Source: Aquilaria yunnanensis (lineage: Eukaryota > Streptophyta > Magnoliopsida > Malvales > Thymelaeaceae). From it: DNA of 64,000 bases. Numbering within the stretch: position 1 is the first letter of the stretch; every line of letters starts with the position of its first letter. Positions 24,720 to 36,954 of this stretch are shown piece by piece. The stretch lies in the NCBI GenBank assembly GCA_039654915.1, contig CM077594.1, forward strand, positions 89,542,893-89,606,892, read 5' to 3'. The notes beneath the pieces are model-generated. The model ran no database searches and had not been told where the DNA came from. It saw only the letters and a list, made by a program, of their open reading frames with translations. A program made the translations under genes and the position numbers.

Positions 24720-26167
24720 TGTTGTGAAAATAAGAGTTTATAATTTTTAACCCCTATCACTCACAAGCATACGATTCCATCATGTGCAAAGGCAAATAAA
24801 GGTATCATCTGAAGGGATAGTGTGATCCTACCAAGAAATTGAATCCTAGCTGCTCAAGCCACCTAAACTATTAAGGAAAAGGGAATGAATGAAACACGTA
24901 AGACTTAAGGCTAATTAAGTGAATGTGTGAATGAAGAGTAAAGAATAAAGATGAATGACATGACTGACTACCTAGTAAACTCTAAGATGATAAACTAAAT
25001 AAATGCATAGGTTGCTAAGGAAGACTAAACTAAAGTGCTCAAAGTATGAAAATTATCTTCCTAGGAATCCACTCTATTACTTGCTATCCAAGTCAAATGT
25101 AACCCTAAGACATTTACCCCTTATGTGGTCCTTAAGTTCAAAAACCTACTTTCTTAAATCAAGTCTTTGCTCACCTAGAGTTAAGCAAGGCATTTCTTAA
25201 GCTTATGCTTTCACCTAAATGGATTTAGCTCTAACCTCCTTCCAAACACCTAATGAATTCATAGATTATCTCTAATATATAATACCCATTATACTAAATC
25301 CTTCATTTCCACCCCCTTCTTTATTTCTCAAGAACTAAATGGAATTGTGCTTTGTGTGAAGTGGTCATTCAACACACATACATTTAGTTTAAGAATAGGT
25401 AACACAAGATGAGCAAAATCCATGAAAAGAACATCAAATGATCATTAGATAGCAAATAATAAAAGTCTCATCCTAAAGAGATACAAGGATTTACTCTATG
25501 TCCATTATATCGACAAACATCAAACCCAAAACCAAACAATCCATAAAAGATTCACAAAATAAAAAAGGGAAGAAGAAACCTAAGATGAATCCTAGATGCC
25601 TAAGTCTCCTTGGCACCTCCTCGAAGCTCTTAGCTTTACTCCAATGATGGCTCGCCCAAGAAAAAATTAGAAAAATAGTATGGAAAATCTAGCCTGTGCC
25701 TCCTCCTTTGATCAAGGTATTTATACTTAAACCCTATTTTTTTTCTTGTTTTTTGCTCAAAAACCCTTAAAGGATAAAATTTCCGGCCTCCCTAGCCAGC
25801 TTGCAAGGTGGGAAAGAGTAGGGGACCATCAAAATATGAGGTTCAAAAAACTAGGGGAATCAGCAGCGACGTATCGCCAGTTGCGTCAAGTTGGAGGCGA
25901 TGTGCTACCAATGCAGCAAAAATGGGCAGAGCGTGCATAACTGTGGCGATGCGTTGCCAATGCCTTTTTTCTAGCTTGATCCTTGCACGTCCAGTTTTCA
26001 TTTCGCTCGATCTTACTCTATCTCGACGTGTCCGCAAATGCGATCCCACTTGTGGGAAGATGAAACAAGACAAGAAACACTGAGAGAAATAAGGCGAAAT
26101 GATAAAAAATGACAGTTAAAGTTGCCAAAAAATCAATGACTTTGACCGTTACGTTAAGCACTTATCA
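24720..26167. mobile_element. Solo LTR, Ty3/gypsy-like (1448 bp)
   Basis: Starts TGTTGTGAAAATAAGAG and ends CACTTATCA, flanked by the perfect duplication TTGGG (24715-24719 and 26168-26172). Removing it and one duplication joins the TNPA frame (FTQIAQFQQGVN). It contains a small G+C-rich module with GCGACGTATCGCC and AACTGTGGCGATGCG (25866-25953) that it shares with the larger gypsy LTR at 31789-34194. Confidence 0.9.
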
Positions 26168-27766
26168 TTGGGTGAATAAGATTGGCACGCTAAACCCATC
26201 ACCGTAGTATGAAAAACTACAAACAGGTACTACATGACTCTCTAAACCCATTCCTGGGACATGCATTTTCTTTTTCCCCTTAGCAATCTCTTGCAAAAAG
26301 CAGTGCCTTATCGAACTTAACCTCACCTTTTGAACGCAATGTTATCTCTTCCACCTTTGTAAGATATTGAACCTGTATGGTACTCCATGTTAACAAAGTC
26401 GCCAACATCATTACATGGTAGAGATCATTTGAAGTTATGCCTTATATGTCGATAATACTAACCCTCAAATTTTCCATCATCGTATTCACCTTCTTTCCAT
26501 CTTTTTTAGTATAGCACTTGTTCCATGGTTTGAAGAGGTCTGGATTTTTTTTTTCAGGATCAGCCTTCTTTTGCATGGTAATAGGCAAGCAATATTTGTT
26601 AGTTACATATTTATATTAGCAATAGTGTGAATGTAAAAACTTGAATTTATCTTTCTTACAATCTTCAGCCTATGTCCTGATATTGAGACTCTACCTCCAA
26701 CATAATTAGTCGTCTCTTCCCCAGATCCACATTGAATCTGGCTCATCCTAGATGACATCTCCTTGAAGTTAGGTTAAACCCACCAAGCTTTAAGTGCTAG
26801 TAGTGTTTCTGTTATCCTCCAGTTGGCTTTCTCTCTTTGCTTTGTTGGATCTTTTTCTCGCCTTATTTTTTCATACGCCTGCATCAATCGCCTTTGTCCC
26901 AACTTACAGAAAATGGAAAATATGCAATTATGATCAAAAGGATCCCACGAACATTTAGTCTGAAAATAGACAGCACCAGTCAATTATTTTAGTTCATTTA
27001 ATAATTTCAATGACTTTACCACTACATGTACTTGAAATACGCTAAACCATTGGTCAATAGTGCCAGCCATGAATGCACGAAGCAATGTTGTCCTAGGCAG
27101 TGTATGGAATGAAGTTAGACATTGAGCATATAATTATGTTGTCAATAACTAGTGCAATTCATTGAAAACTTAAGTAACTAAAAGAAGGGTGAGTAATTAC
27201 TATACAATATATCAGAATAAGGTGATATATGGATACATCAGGATATCACGCTAGTAGATATGTCAGGAGTCAAAGAATCCATGCCATCATCCATGGAGTC
27301 CGGCTAATCAGATGACTCATATGAGTTACCTCTAGGCAATTTAATATCAATGGGAGTGCCTCCACGCCAACTTGAGTGGGATGATCTTGAGCCTCCACGT
27401 TGCAATGAGACACCCATGTCTGGTACAGCAGTATCAGCGCCAAGTGATGGTCCATGTGTATCCGAGTAGTACCAACAATCGTATGCCTTGACAATGTCAT
27501 CTTTCCACTAGTGCTCCGTGCTCTAAAGCCAATAGCATGTGCAAAGTCCATATAGGGACTCTTCTTCGGGAGTCCTCACCTCCTATATTGGTTTAGGGGG
27601 TAACCCCACCTTCTTCTCTTTCAGCAATCTGCACAATATTGAAACACTCATTACTAGCTTAATAAAACTATGTTATTACAAGAAAAATAGTTATTTTGAA
27701 TACAATTTGTTCACATTATTACAAACTTGATAAGAAGGCACATAGAAAAACTTTACCATACTCCAT

Positions 27767-30610
27767 CTAGGTTGGACTAAGTTCATCATCACCAATATCC
27801 TCATCTTCATCTTCGACTTCTAACCCATCGAGTTCAATATCACTCTTTTCATCATCCTTTGTGTTTGTTGTCAGATCATCCTCGATCTCATATTTTTCCA
27901 TCACATCATTAGTCTTCAATATCTCATCATCAACATTTTTACCCGCATTCATATACCGAGATTGGCAATTGGGTCATCATGAATGACTTGTGGTAGTCGC
28001 TTCCTAATTGCTTCTTCGATAACCTCAATATCTTTATTTATTTCATAATTGACAATATGTCTTAGCTTTATCTTAAGCACTGCCCATCAACCTATGTTTT
28101 CTTTTGATTTACTTGGGTAGAGGGTGTAATATACTCGATCCGCTTGGGATGCAAGAATAAATAGATCAAACTTGGGATACCTCTGGTTGCATCAAACTTC
28201 AACAATTCCATACTGTTTATGAATGCGAGTTCCATGTACTGGTACCGGGTCAAACTAGTTACACCAAAATAACACAACATTCTTATAAGGCATGCCCACT
28301 GGCTATGTCCCATAGTATTTGACTTACTGCACTATTAGAAATAACACTGATCTGTAGAAATTTTAAGTGTGTCATGAGAGTCATTAGTGGCTATTATAAT
28401 GTTATCTGATCAACAAGACTTACATAATTTTGTAACCATGTTGGAAAATCATTTTCAATTCTATCATCAATTTCTAAATCAATAACATTTGGTGTCATTA
28501 GATGTAAGAAGTCAATAAACTTTCTATTCCCGAACCACAATATAACGTGGTTAGTTTATAATTTCCAAATTTATGAACAGAAATGGTCAAACTATATGGA
28601 TAACATACATACATGATATATGGTTTTATCTTATCACAATTAAGAAGGATATATAATGTAGCAGCTCTCAGCTTCATATCATTCAAAAACCAAAACTTTG
28701 ATTGTCCATGTGGACGTCCAGGATATGTGAATATCTTCCACAATGTTGGATCTTGTGGAACTGGACCACCATCATCATTACATGGGACTCTAGTACCCAT
28801 TCGGGGAATATGGCACTCAAAATAATAAGAGCAGAAAGTTGATGTCTCCTCAATTAAGTAGGCATTATATATCCACCCTTCAACATGAGCCTCATTTGAG
28901 ATCGTCTGCTTAAAATTCTATAAACACTTACTAAGAACATATGGTATCAGGATGTATAGTAACATTAACAGTATGGATGTTATCATATAAAAACTTACCG
29001 CTTGAATTTGAACATCCAACGATACTGTATAGTTCCGCCTATTAAGGCTTTATACGCCAAGTGGACGGGTAAATGTTCTATAAAGTCGAAAAAGCCCGAT
29101 GGAAATATCCTCTCCAACTTGCATAGTATAGTTGGGATGTTCTTTTCTAGTGCGTAGAGATCATCAATCTATAATTCAAGTAAGCAAAGATCCTGGAATA
29201 ATTGGTTTAATTCAGTCAATGGTTTCCATATGTTCTTTGGAAGTGACTAAAACACTACGGGAAGTAAGCATTGTATAAAAAACATGATAATCATGAATTT
29301 TCATGCCAAACATTTTTGTGGAGCTACTATCGATACACCTGCTGAAGTTTGAGGCACCATCTGGAAGATTAAGAAACTTTACCTAGGCTAACACATCTGA
29401 CCTTTGCTCTGGGGACAGTGTGAATGCAGCCTTAGGTTTGAATACACCTCCACCTTCTAACTCAGTCAAATTCAACTCTGGCTGCTTACAAAGTATCTGC
29501 ATATCTTTACGTGCCTTTACATTGTCTTTCATTTTTTTCTTGATATCCATTATAGTATTGAAGATATTGTCGAACACATTTTTTTTATATGCATGATATT
29601 AAGATTATGTTGTATGAGGTTGGTTTCCAATAAGGTAGTGTCCAAAAGATGCTATGCTTTGTCCAATTGTGTGTTTCCCTATACTCTTGGATCTTGGATA
29701 TGTTACAACTGGAAAACACATGACCAAGTTTGTTCCCTTGTTAGGCACTCAGGAGGGGTGGACTTCTCAACTTTTCCCTTTGTAAAGAAAACGGTATCTT
29801 TTCTATATGGGTGTTCAAGATCCAAGAACTGATAATAGCAGTAAAAAAAAGATGTTTTCCGACCGTGATGAAGTGTAAAGGCCTTCGACTTTTCCACGCA
29901 CATGGGACACGAAAGTCTACCATTAGTCATCTACTCAGATAACATGCCGTAGGTAGGGAAGTCATTAACGGTCCACATGAGTGTTGCTCGAAGTCGAAAG
30001 TTTTGCTTAAGTGAAATTTCCCATGTTTTAACTCTATCATCCCACAGAAGTTTCAACTCTTCTATTAACGGTTGTAGGTAAACATCAATTTTTTGCCTTG
30101 GACTATGTGGGCTCGGTATCATCAAGGTTATAAACATACTGGATGCTTCATGCACATCCACGGTGGAAGGTTATATGGAGTGACTATCACAGGCTAGCAC
30201 GAGTACTGTCTGCCAGAGGATCCAAAAGGATTAAACCCATCTGAACACAATCCAAGTCGAACATTGCAAGGTTCTTGTGCAAACCAAGGGTATGTCCTGT
30301 CAAAATGCCTCTATGCTTCAGTATTAGACGGACGTTTGAATACATTTTCAAAAGTGGCATAAACTTTATGCCATCGTATGTGCTCTACTATAGCAGTTGA
30401 GGCATATAGTCATTGAAGTCTAGGTATTAGTGGGAGGTGATGCATAGTCTTGAATGCTCATTCTTTCCCCACGGTGCCATTTATTGGCTTATAATGTGGA
30501 GCATGAAAAAATTTGCAAGTAATGGCATTTTGGTCACCTTTCTAATAAAGCATGCAATCATTCACACAACACATCAATTTTGATCTCTGAAAGACCCAAA
30601 TGGGAAACCA
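27767..30610 (-). pseudogene. CACTA TNP2 transposase, degenerate
   Basis: Order along the minus strand: CVNDCMLYYKGDQNAITC (about 30540-30590, the zinc-binding start); LPLIPRLQ and VEHIRWH (about 30380-30450); RTYPWFAQEPCNVRLGLCSDG (about 30240-30310); PVIVTPYNLPPWMCM (about 30150-30190). Then come QKIDVYLQPLIEELKLLWDD and ALMWTVNDFPTYGMLS (29931-30090), STNGRLSCPMC (about 29890-29920), the HRKDT-like part (29703-29930) and FKPKAAFTLSPEQRSDVLA (29383-29450). The C-terminal region at 28498-28800 contains KLRAATLYILLNCDKIKPYI. It ends with an acidic tail and stop at 27767. These match the plant En/Spm TNP2 family. Several Arg and Trp codons have become stops and the N-terminal part was not found. 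It is inactive. Confidence 0.87.
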
Positions 30611-30614
30611 ACTT

Positions 30615-31695
30615 CTTTATTGCTGTCTTTCGGCTGAGTCTCCCTCATCAACTTGGCAATGCCATCATAACAGCCCACACACATCCCCCCCACACACATT
30701 ATCGCCTGTTATAATGACCCAAACTCTTCCTTATATAATTTCAGGCATCTCTCTCTCTTTCTCTCTCTATCCCTTTTTTTTTTTTTCAAAAAATGATACT
30801 TGACCTTTTTTTTATTAATATAACTTATTGTTTCTCTTTATTTTCAAAATTAAATTTTATCAAATGAGATTACCTGGTTTGCTTTTTTTTTTTTCATTAA
30901 ATGTTAATACTGAAATTTTATTTTTTAAACTGTACCTTCGCTCAGATTCCTTTCGTTTAGCAAGGGACTTACAAGCCAAATAAGAACCCAACTCAATTAC
31001 TCACAAGCCAAATGAAAATCAAATAGCTACACACAAATGGTGGATAATAAAGGCAGGTTCTAGTTATTATCTTAAATCAATTAGATTTTCTTAAAAAGAT
31101 TGCTAGTCATAAATGTTTTTACACTAAAAATAAAAAATTTAATTTGAAGATCCACAATGAAAAATAGGTTCCTAGCTAGTTTTGCTATTAACTACAACCC
31201 CTGAAATATTGTATCCAAAGAATAAAACAAATAAAATACAGTGGTCAAATGATTACTTTGATTAAACAAATTAAATGCATCCTTGAATAGTATTTATTGG
31301 AATTAAAAAGGCCAGCTTAAATCCTTGTCTAAAAACTTTAACAAAAAAACAAGTGCCACTGCCAGCCAATAGCAAATCATCTGTTTACAACTTCAAACTA
31401 ATATATCTAACCATTGACATCCATGTGATACATACAAGAGAACTACTTCTAATCAGTACAGTCCAACAAAAAATGAAAGAGACTTACAGTTATTCTCAGA
31501 TATACAACTACCAAGTGATTATCTGTCCCACCCAAAACCAGCTTCTAGCTCAATTCAACTAATTGGCTTGAACTCTACAATTAGAGATTGCTTGTTGGAC
31601 ATTGGTATTAGATTGAATGCATATTATTTGACCATTACTCAGCAACCAATATAAACGAAACATACAGGATTTTTTAACTTTGAAAATCTATATGC
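30615..31695. other. CACTA interior between TNP2 and the gypsy remnant
   Basis: AT-rich, with a CT-rich patch near 30750-30785. The N-terminal part of TNP2 would be expected here on the minus strand but was not recognised. No other feature is supported. Confidence 0.4.
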
Positions 31696-31699
31696 AAAG

Positions 31700-34194
31700 A
31701 TCTTTGAGTTTCATCCAACAATTGCATTAAGTATTTTTCCAGAGTTGCAGCGGAATTTGGGGGACCAAATTCAAGAAGAAGGGGAGAATGTTATGGCCCT
31801 TCTAGTGGGAGGTGAAACTGAGGAAGGTAAACTGTGTTAAATTAAGTTTAGAACCTTAATTTAAGTTTACATAGCAAGAATAGAGAAGTTTAGCAAAGTT
31901 CACTAAGTTCCGAGAAGAATAAAGCACTGAACAAAGTTCAGGGGCAAAATGGTAATTTTGCATCCTGAATAGCCGGGACGAGTCCGAGTGTTTTAAAATG
32001 AATTTTTATAACTTAACTTTCAACCTTAACTCAAACTTGAAAAAATAGACAAGAATTTAGTCAAGAATCACTAAGTTACAAAGATGAGGGACTTAATTGT
32101 AACAAGCTTAATACTTTGACGGCTTGTGTGTTAAGTGAGGGTTTAACAAGGGGAAAGTGGGCTATGGCTGCCATAATCCCGCTTCCGGCCTTCTCACCCC
32201 CATTTAGCTCTCAAATTAAGCTTGGAATCAAGAGTTTTTTGGTGCCAAGAAAAGCAATTCAAAGTATATAAGCTAGGAGGAAGCATTTTCAAGCTTGAAA
32301 CCATGTTTTTTATGCTTGGAAGGGCGTTTTCCTACTTCCCCTGTTTTTGAACGAGGTAAGGAATGTGTTCTTGATTGAATTCGTGTTTGTTAGTTAGTTT
32401 GAAGCTTGGGTTTTGGTTAGAGACTGAAGTTTTGATGTTTGGTACCATTGTTTTTGATTGGAACTTGTGTAGAACTTTGGTGAGCTTGGTTGAATGTAAA
32501 GGGGATTGATTTTTTCTTGTTACTCGGAGTTGAGGTAAGGGAGATATGTTTTTAAGTTCATTGAATGCCATTAGCTTGAGTTTGCTTGAAGAATTCGAGT
32601 GGTTTTAGCTATGGCATTAGTTAAAGGTTTTGGTTGAATTATGGTGGACTAGAGGAATTGGGAAGATTGGATTGATGTTACAAGACATCATAGATTGGCT
32701 TGTGATAGTTGGTTGTGATCTATGCAACATGTTCTATGTGTATATGAAATTTGGAGGCATTCCAAGCATGTTTGATATGTGTAGGAAGTGTCCAAAGTTC
32801 ATAGCAGCAAAATCGGGGTTTTCTGGCCATTTTGCAGGTTTGGCGACGCATCGCCAATCCCCACGAGTTCCCACGACGTGTCGCCAATCCAGAAAACTGT
32901 CTCAGAACGTCGACAACTGTGGCGATGCGCATTTGACACCTGATTTTTTTTCAGCATAACTTTTCGCTCGGGTGTCTGATTGAGGTGATTCAAGATTCCA
33001 CGCGAAGCTAAGAAGGAGTACTATCACCTCAATGTTTTAAAAACACCTAAAATGCCCCAGTTTTAGATTTATATTAACTCAAAGTGAAGGAAAGTTTTAA
33101 AGGAAACTATGTTGCAATGATCACAACAAGGTATTACTAGCTCCGGTGAGAGGTTTAGAACCCTTGTCAGCCTAGCCGTGCCGTAGCCACGAGGTCACAA
33201 GGTGAAACCTTGTTCATCTAGTCTACAACAACGAGGCCCTGCGGCCTAGTCTACAAAGTTTCACCATAATTCCCCTGCATAACAGCTATGGGAAAGCTAC
33301 ATGATTGCATCCAGTAAGCTTCGGCTTACTAGGAGCGGGTCAGTGATCAGGACTTGCTAGGCACGGAGTGATGCACCGTAAGGAGGACTACTTGAGGAGA
33401 GGTTTTATGGCCTAGTTATATGTGCATATATAATAGAACCCTCATGCTGTGTGAGCTCGCAGCAAGAGTCCTAGTATTTTCTTGCAGGTACATTGAAGAT
33501 CCCTTACTGAGAATTGTCAAATTCTCACTCCCTGGTTTTGTTATGCAGAGACTGAAGTTACTGAACCGGGTAATCGTTAAGGATTATCGCGGTAGTACTC
33601 TTTTGTGTATACAGGTATGACAGTTGAGAATCCTTGTGATTCTAGTCTACATAAGTGTTTAGTTGGCTCGTTGGTCAAGTAACAGTACTAACTAGTATCT
33701 TCCTTTGGCTGCAGAGCCTAGTAGCACTTGGAAAAGGACTTTTGAGACTTACCATTGGGACGTGTATCCAAGGTGGGAGTTAGGTTAAAGAGATCTCAGT
33801 AGAGTCATGTATTTATACAGTACTTTAATTTGCCTCCATAGTCTATGTTATGAGGGGTCCTCGACTCTAGGATTGCTCTTGGATGAGGGCATTAGTCTAC
33901 TTTATGTATGAATGTCCTTACGAGTTGTTATGTGTAGTAAACTCACACAAATATTGATTTCATATGCCTTGGCTATTTGTATTTATTTTCCGTAGAATTT
34001 ACTCGGCCGAGTTAATGTTTTATGGTTTTAATAAACCAAGCCAATGCATGAAGAGGATGCATACTGCATATTCTAGGTTAATCAACTAGTATCATAGGAT
34101 TTAATCCGCACACATACACAACTAGCCAATTGCAATCCACCGTGAGACCAGCTCTCACAGGGCTTTCTGGGTAGGGGCACGGGCGGTCGTGTCA
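31700..34194 (+). mobile_element. Ty3/gypsy remnant: end of polyprotein plus a 2.4-kb 3' LTR
   Basis: The frame FPELQRNLGDQIQEEGENV, at about 31730-31795, resembles the last residues of a chromovirus-type polyprotein. It runs directly into an LTR starting TGTTATGGCCC at 31789, and the LTR ends around 34194 (GGTCGTGTCA) or 34200. No 5' LTR, no upstream pol and no target duplication were found, so the copy is truncated. It lies inside the CACTA element, upstream of TNP2. Within the LTR, 32842-32929 holds GGCGACGCATCGCC and AACTGTGGCGATGCG. The left border is approximate. Confidence 0.7.
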
Positions 34195-34199
34195 CTCAC

Positions 34200-36600
34200 A
34201 TTAAGGAAATGGTAACAAATCTAAGCACTATGTGAAATCATAAACATTCCATGTTGATAACCACAATTGCATTATATACCTTTCCAGGCTTGATTATTGA
34301 TGCACTCGAAGGACTGTAGCAGCGTTGTTGATGAGCCGTCAGTTTCTGAAAGTGTAAAATGGAAATACTAACAAGAGTTAGCTTGACACAGTTGCAAAAG
34401 CTGAACAAGGAAGGCGATAGACAGATAGGAGAGTGGTTTCATATGTAATACTGATTGAAGAAATTGTAGAAGATCCTTAACAGATAAAGTAACACCCAAA
34501 ATGCAAGGAACTTGCATAGTTACAGGAATAAAATTGTATCAATACCATGAAGAAGCCTATACTAAAAATTTTTCTTAGGGAAAAAGGGGGTAAGAATTAA
34601 AAAAGCCAAATGTCTTAATGAAAAAGGGGGTAAGAATAAAAAGCTAACTACAGCAACAAAAACTTCACATTCTAATGTTGGCTCGTAGAAAAGAATACAT
34701 AATACCCTCATCATTCATTTACTATAAATGTTGAACATGCTCTGCAGGTTTTCTGGGATTATCTAATAAGTTTTTGTGCACCACCACAACCTATCATATT
34801 ACATCACAGCATGTTTAGCACAGTATGATGATAAATAGAACATGCAGTTGTAAAACATCCAACTATTGAGTACTGTTACTGAAGGCTTAGACAAAATAAT
34901 TTCCATGTTTTCATAAAAAAAAACTAGAACAATGTGACTACAATTTTATGAAAAAAAATATTTATACAGTTTGTGCATTCCATCATTGGAAACAAATCAA
35001 CCAAAGCAAGGGTGGGGGTTTATCTATTTTGTGACACAATATTGATCTATTTCCTGACTTATTGTTTATATATTTAACATGGGATAAAATATAAGCATGA
35101 GTAAACATTAAATGTGTCTATCAAACATTAAACGTGTCTATCTACTTACTTATTTCCTAACATACAGTGAAAGAAAAATGGCTCTGATACAACAGTGAAT
35201 ATATCAAATGATAAAACCTGTGGTAACAAAATAGCTGTTATAAGTTAATTTATGTAAATTGATGACCATGTAAAGATATATGCAGGTAGAAGTTTATAAC
35301 GGAAGGATGATTCAATCAAACAAAAAAATTACAAATGACATAGATACAAAGACCACTGGTTCTATTCAAAACTAAAATCCTGAAGATAACGTGGCAATAA
35401 CTGTAACATTGCTGCAACAATTGAAGGACCCTATGACAATGAGCAAGCAAATAGAATGACAAATTTAAGACGAGAACAGTTGATGAGTGAAAGTTATAAT
35501 AACTACAAGAAGGGAAAGAATGGTGAAATGAGTAGACATGAAAAAAAAAAGTCTGCCATGTTAAAGTGAATTTGTAATTCAAGAAGCAAGGGTGCCATAT
35601 AGAGGAAAGAAGTAGTGACTCTTGGATGAGGGCATACAGTGACTGGGCCAAAGAAATTCAAGAACCAATGGTGAGAGGTAGAGGAAAAAAGCAGTGAACT
35701 TAAGATAAGGACATAAAGCAAAGAAGGCGTAAAGGATAACAGCTCCTAGTGAGTAGGAAAAACAATGGGAACTGTAATAATGAATCATATAGATGACATC
35801 TCAAATTTGTTGCAAAAGACAACATTAGAGGCATAGTTATAGTGACATTCGAAGTCTCGGCTGTAGGAAAATCTTAGTATAGAACAATTAATGCACAGTA
35901 AATTTAGCATTCATAATGATCATGCAGAAAGAAAAACGTATTAAAAGGTTCACATTCAACTGAGCGCACTAATAGGTGAGAACCGAGAAAACAATTACTA
36001 GTATCCTAAACTAAACCTACAAAAAGAAAAATAGAAAAACAAGTAACACAAATTACTCACTAGTGGGCAGCAGACACCAAGTTAACCCCTGCTTATTAAC
36101 GCAACTTGTTTCAGTGTAATGGAAACTCATAAACATAAATACGTGTGTGTGAAGAAAAGAAACTAAAAAGAGATGCAACAGATAGTACTAACCTCTCAAT
36201 GCACCATAGAAGAATCGTCAAATCAGAAAGGATTTGCACCAAATCCTGACAAAGCGGAGAGAAATCGGAGATGAATGCAACCGAATCGCATGTTCTTATG
36301 CTTCATTCGAGTGTGATCATAGGATTCACAAACCCTAGCCTTCCCTATTTGTTTATTTGAAATCGAGAAGGTAGAGAAGAAGACTGAGAGTGTGCATGTG
36401 CAGAACTAAACGTGAAAGCTAGAGGTAGAGCAGATGACCAAATCACCTTTCTTGTTTGTTCAAAACTGAGAGGGAAGAGAAGAAGTCTGAGAGAGCGAAA
36501 ACTTGAGCACTTGAGCAGAGGTCTGGATAGAAGGGAATGACCCAATGATTTAAAGAGGCCTAAATAAAACAACATCGTTTTGAGATAGCAACGGCCAATT
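34200..36600 (-). other. Probable 5' exon region of the CACTA genes
   Basis: On the minus strand a short segment at about 34287-34354 lies between a good acceptor (ACACTTTCAG) and a donor (AAG then GTATAT). A G+C-richer stretch at 36190-36560 ends in GAG then GTTAGTAC and looks like a first, untranslated exon. A transcript starting near 36550 and reading leftwards would supply TNP2 and TNPA, as in other CACTA elements. This is inferred from splice-like signals alone. Confidence 0.35.
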
Positions 36601-36954
36601 CTTGCATCAATCTGTAAAACTAGTGACTTCTAGCCTTCATTAACATATTACCCTCTTTTTAATAACTTTAGGCTACGATCAGATGATAAAATATTAAAAA
36701 ATGACTAAGCCTTGTGTGCTAATAAACAAATTCAAATGAATTTCACTTTCATTAACTAGATTTTTTGTTAATTACTTAAAAATTAGTAAGAGATTTATAA
36801 TTTGAATTAATCAAATTTAAATTTGTAATTCTACAATTATGCAAGTGACAAATAAAAGCATAACTGGTTTTGTTGAAGTTGATTTAATATAAACAATAAG
36901 TAAACTAAAATGTGAAAAATTTAAGGGCACATGATAAAGATTAAATAATGGCAA

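Larger units (their letters stand above)
23060..27552 (-). pseudogene. CACTA TNPA-like protein (Ptta/En/Spm type), split by two solo LTRs
   Basis: Read right to left. A Gly/Ser-rich N-terminal part (MGVSLQRGGSRSSHSSWRGG, about 27350-27420) comes first. Next is the conserved part at 26774-26983 with FDHNCIFSIFCKLGQRRLMQ and KANWRITETLLALKAWW. A segment ending TQIAQFQQGVNRQVKERVLD and RMTQLQTQAQEDMDKWTSQM follows (24594-24719). The C-terminus is HEQMASFWQAIGKTPPATPE (23063-23120), with its stop at 23060-23062. The solo LTRs at 24720-26167 and 23182-24588 sit inside the last part; with them and one copy of each duplication removed, the frame reads across, apart from an old stop in the last segment. 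Other stops lie upstream. In active CACTA elements the corresponding protein binds the subterminal repeats. Confidence 0.75.

Noticed and set aside
31789..34200. A third solo LTR
   Set aside because: The left side runs into the end of a polyprotein frame and no matching 5-bp duplication flanks the LTR, so it is the 3' part of a truncated element.
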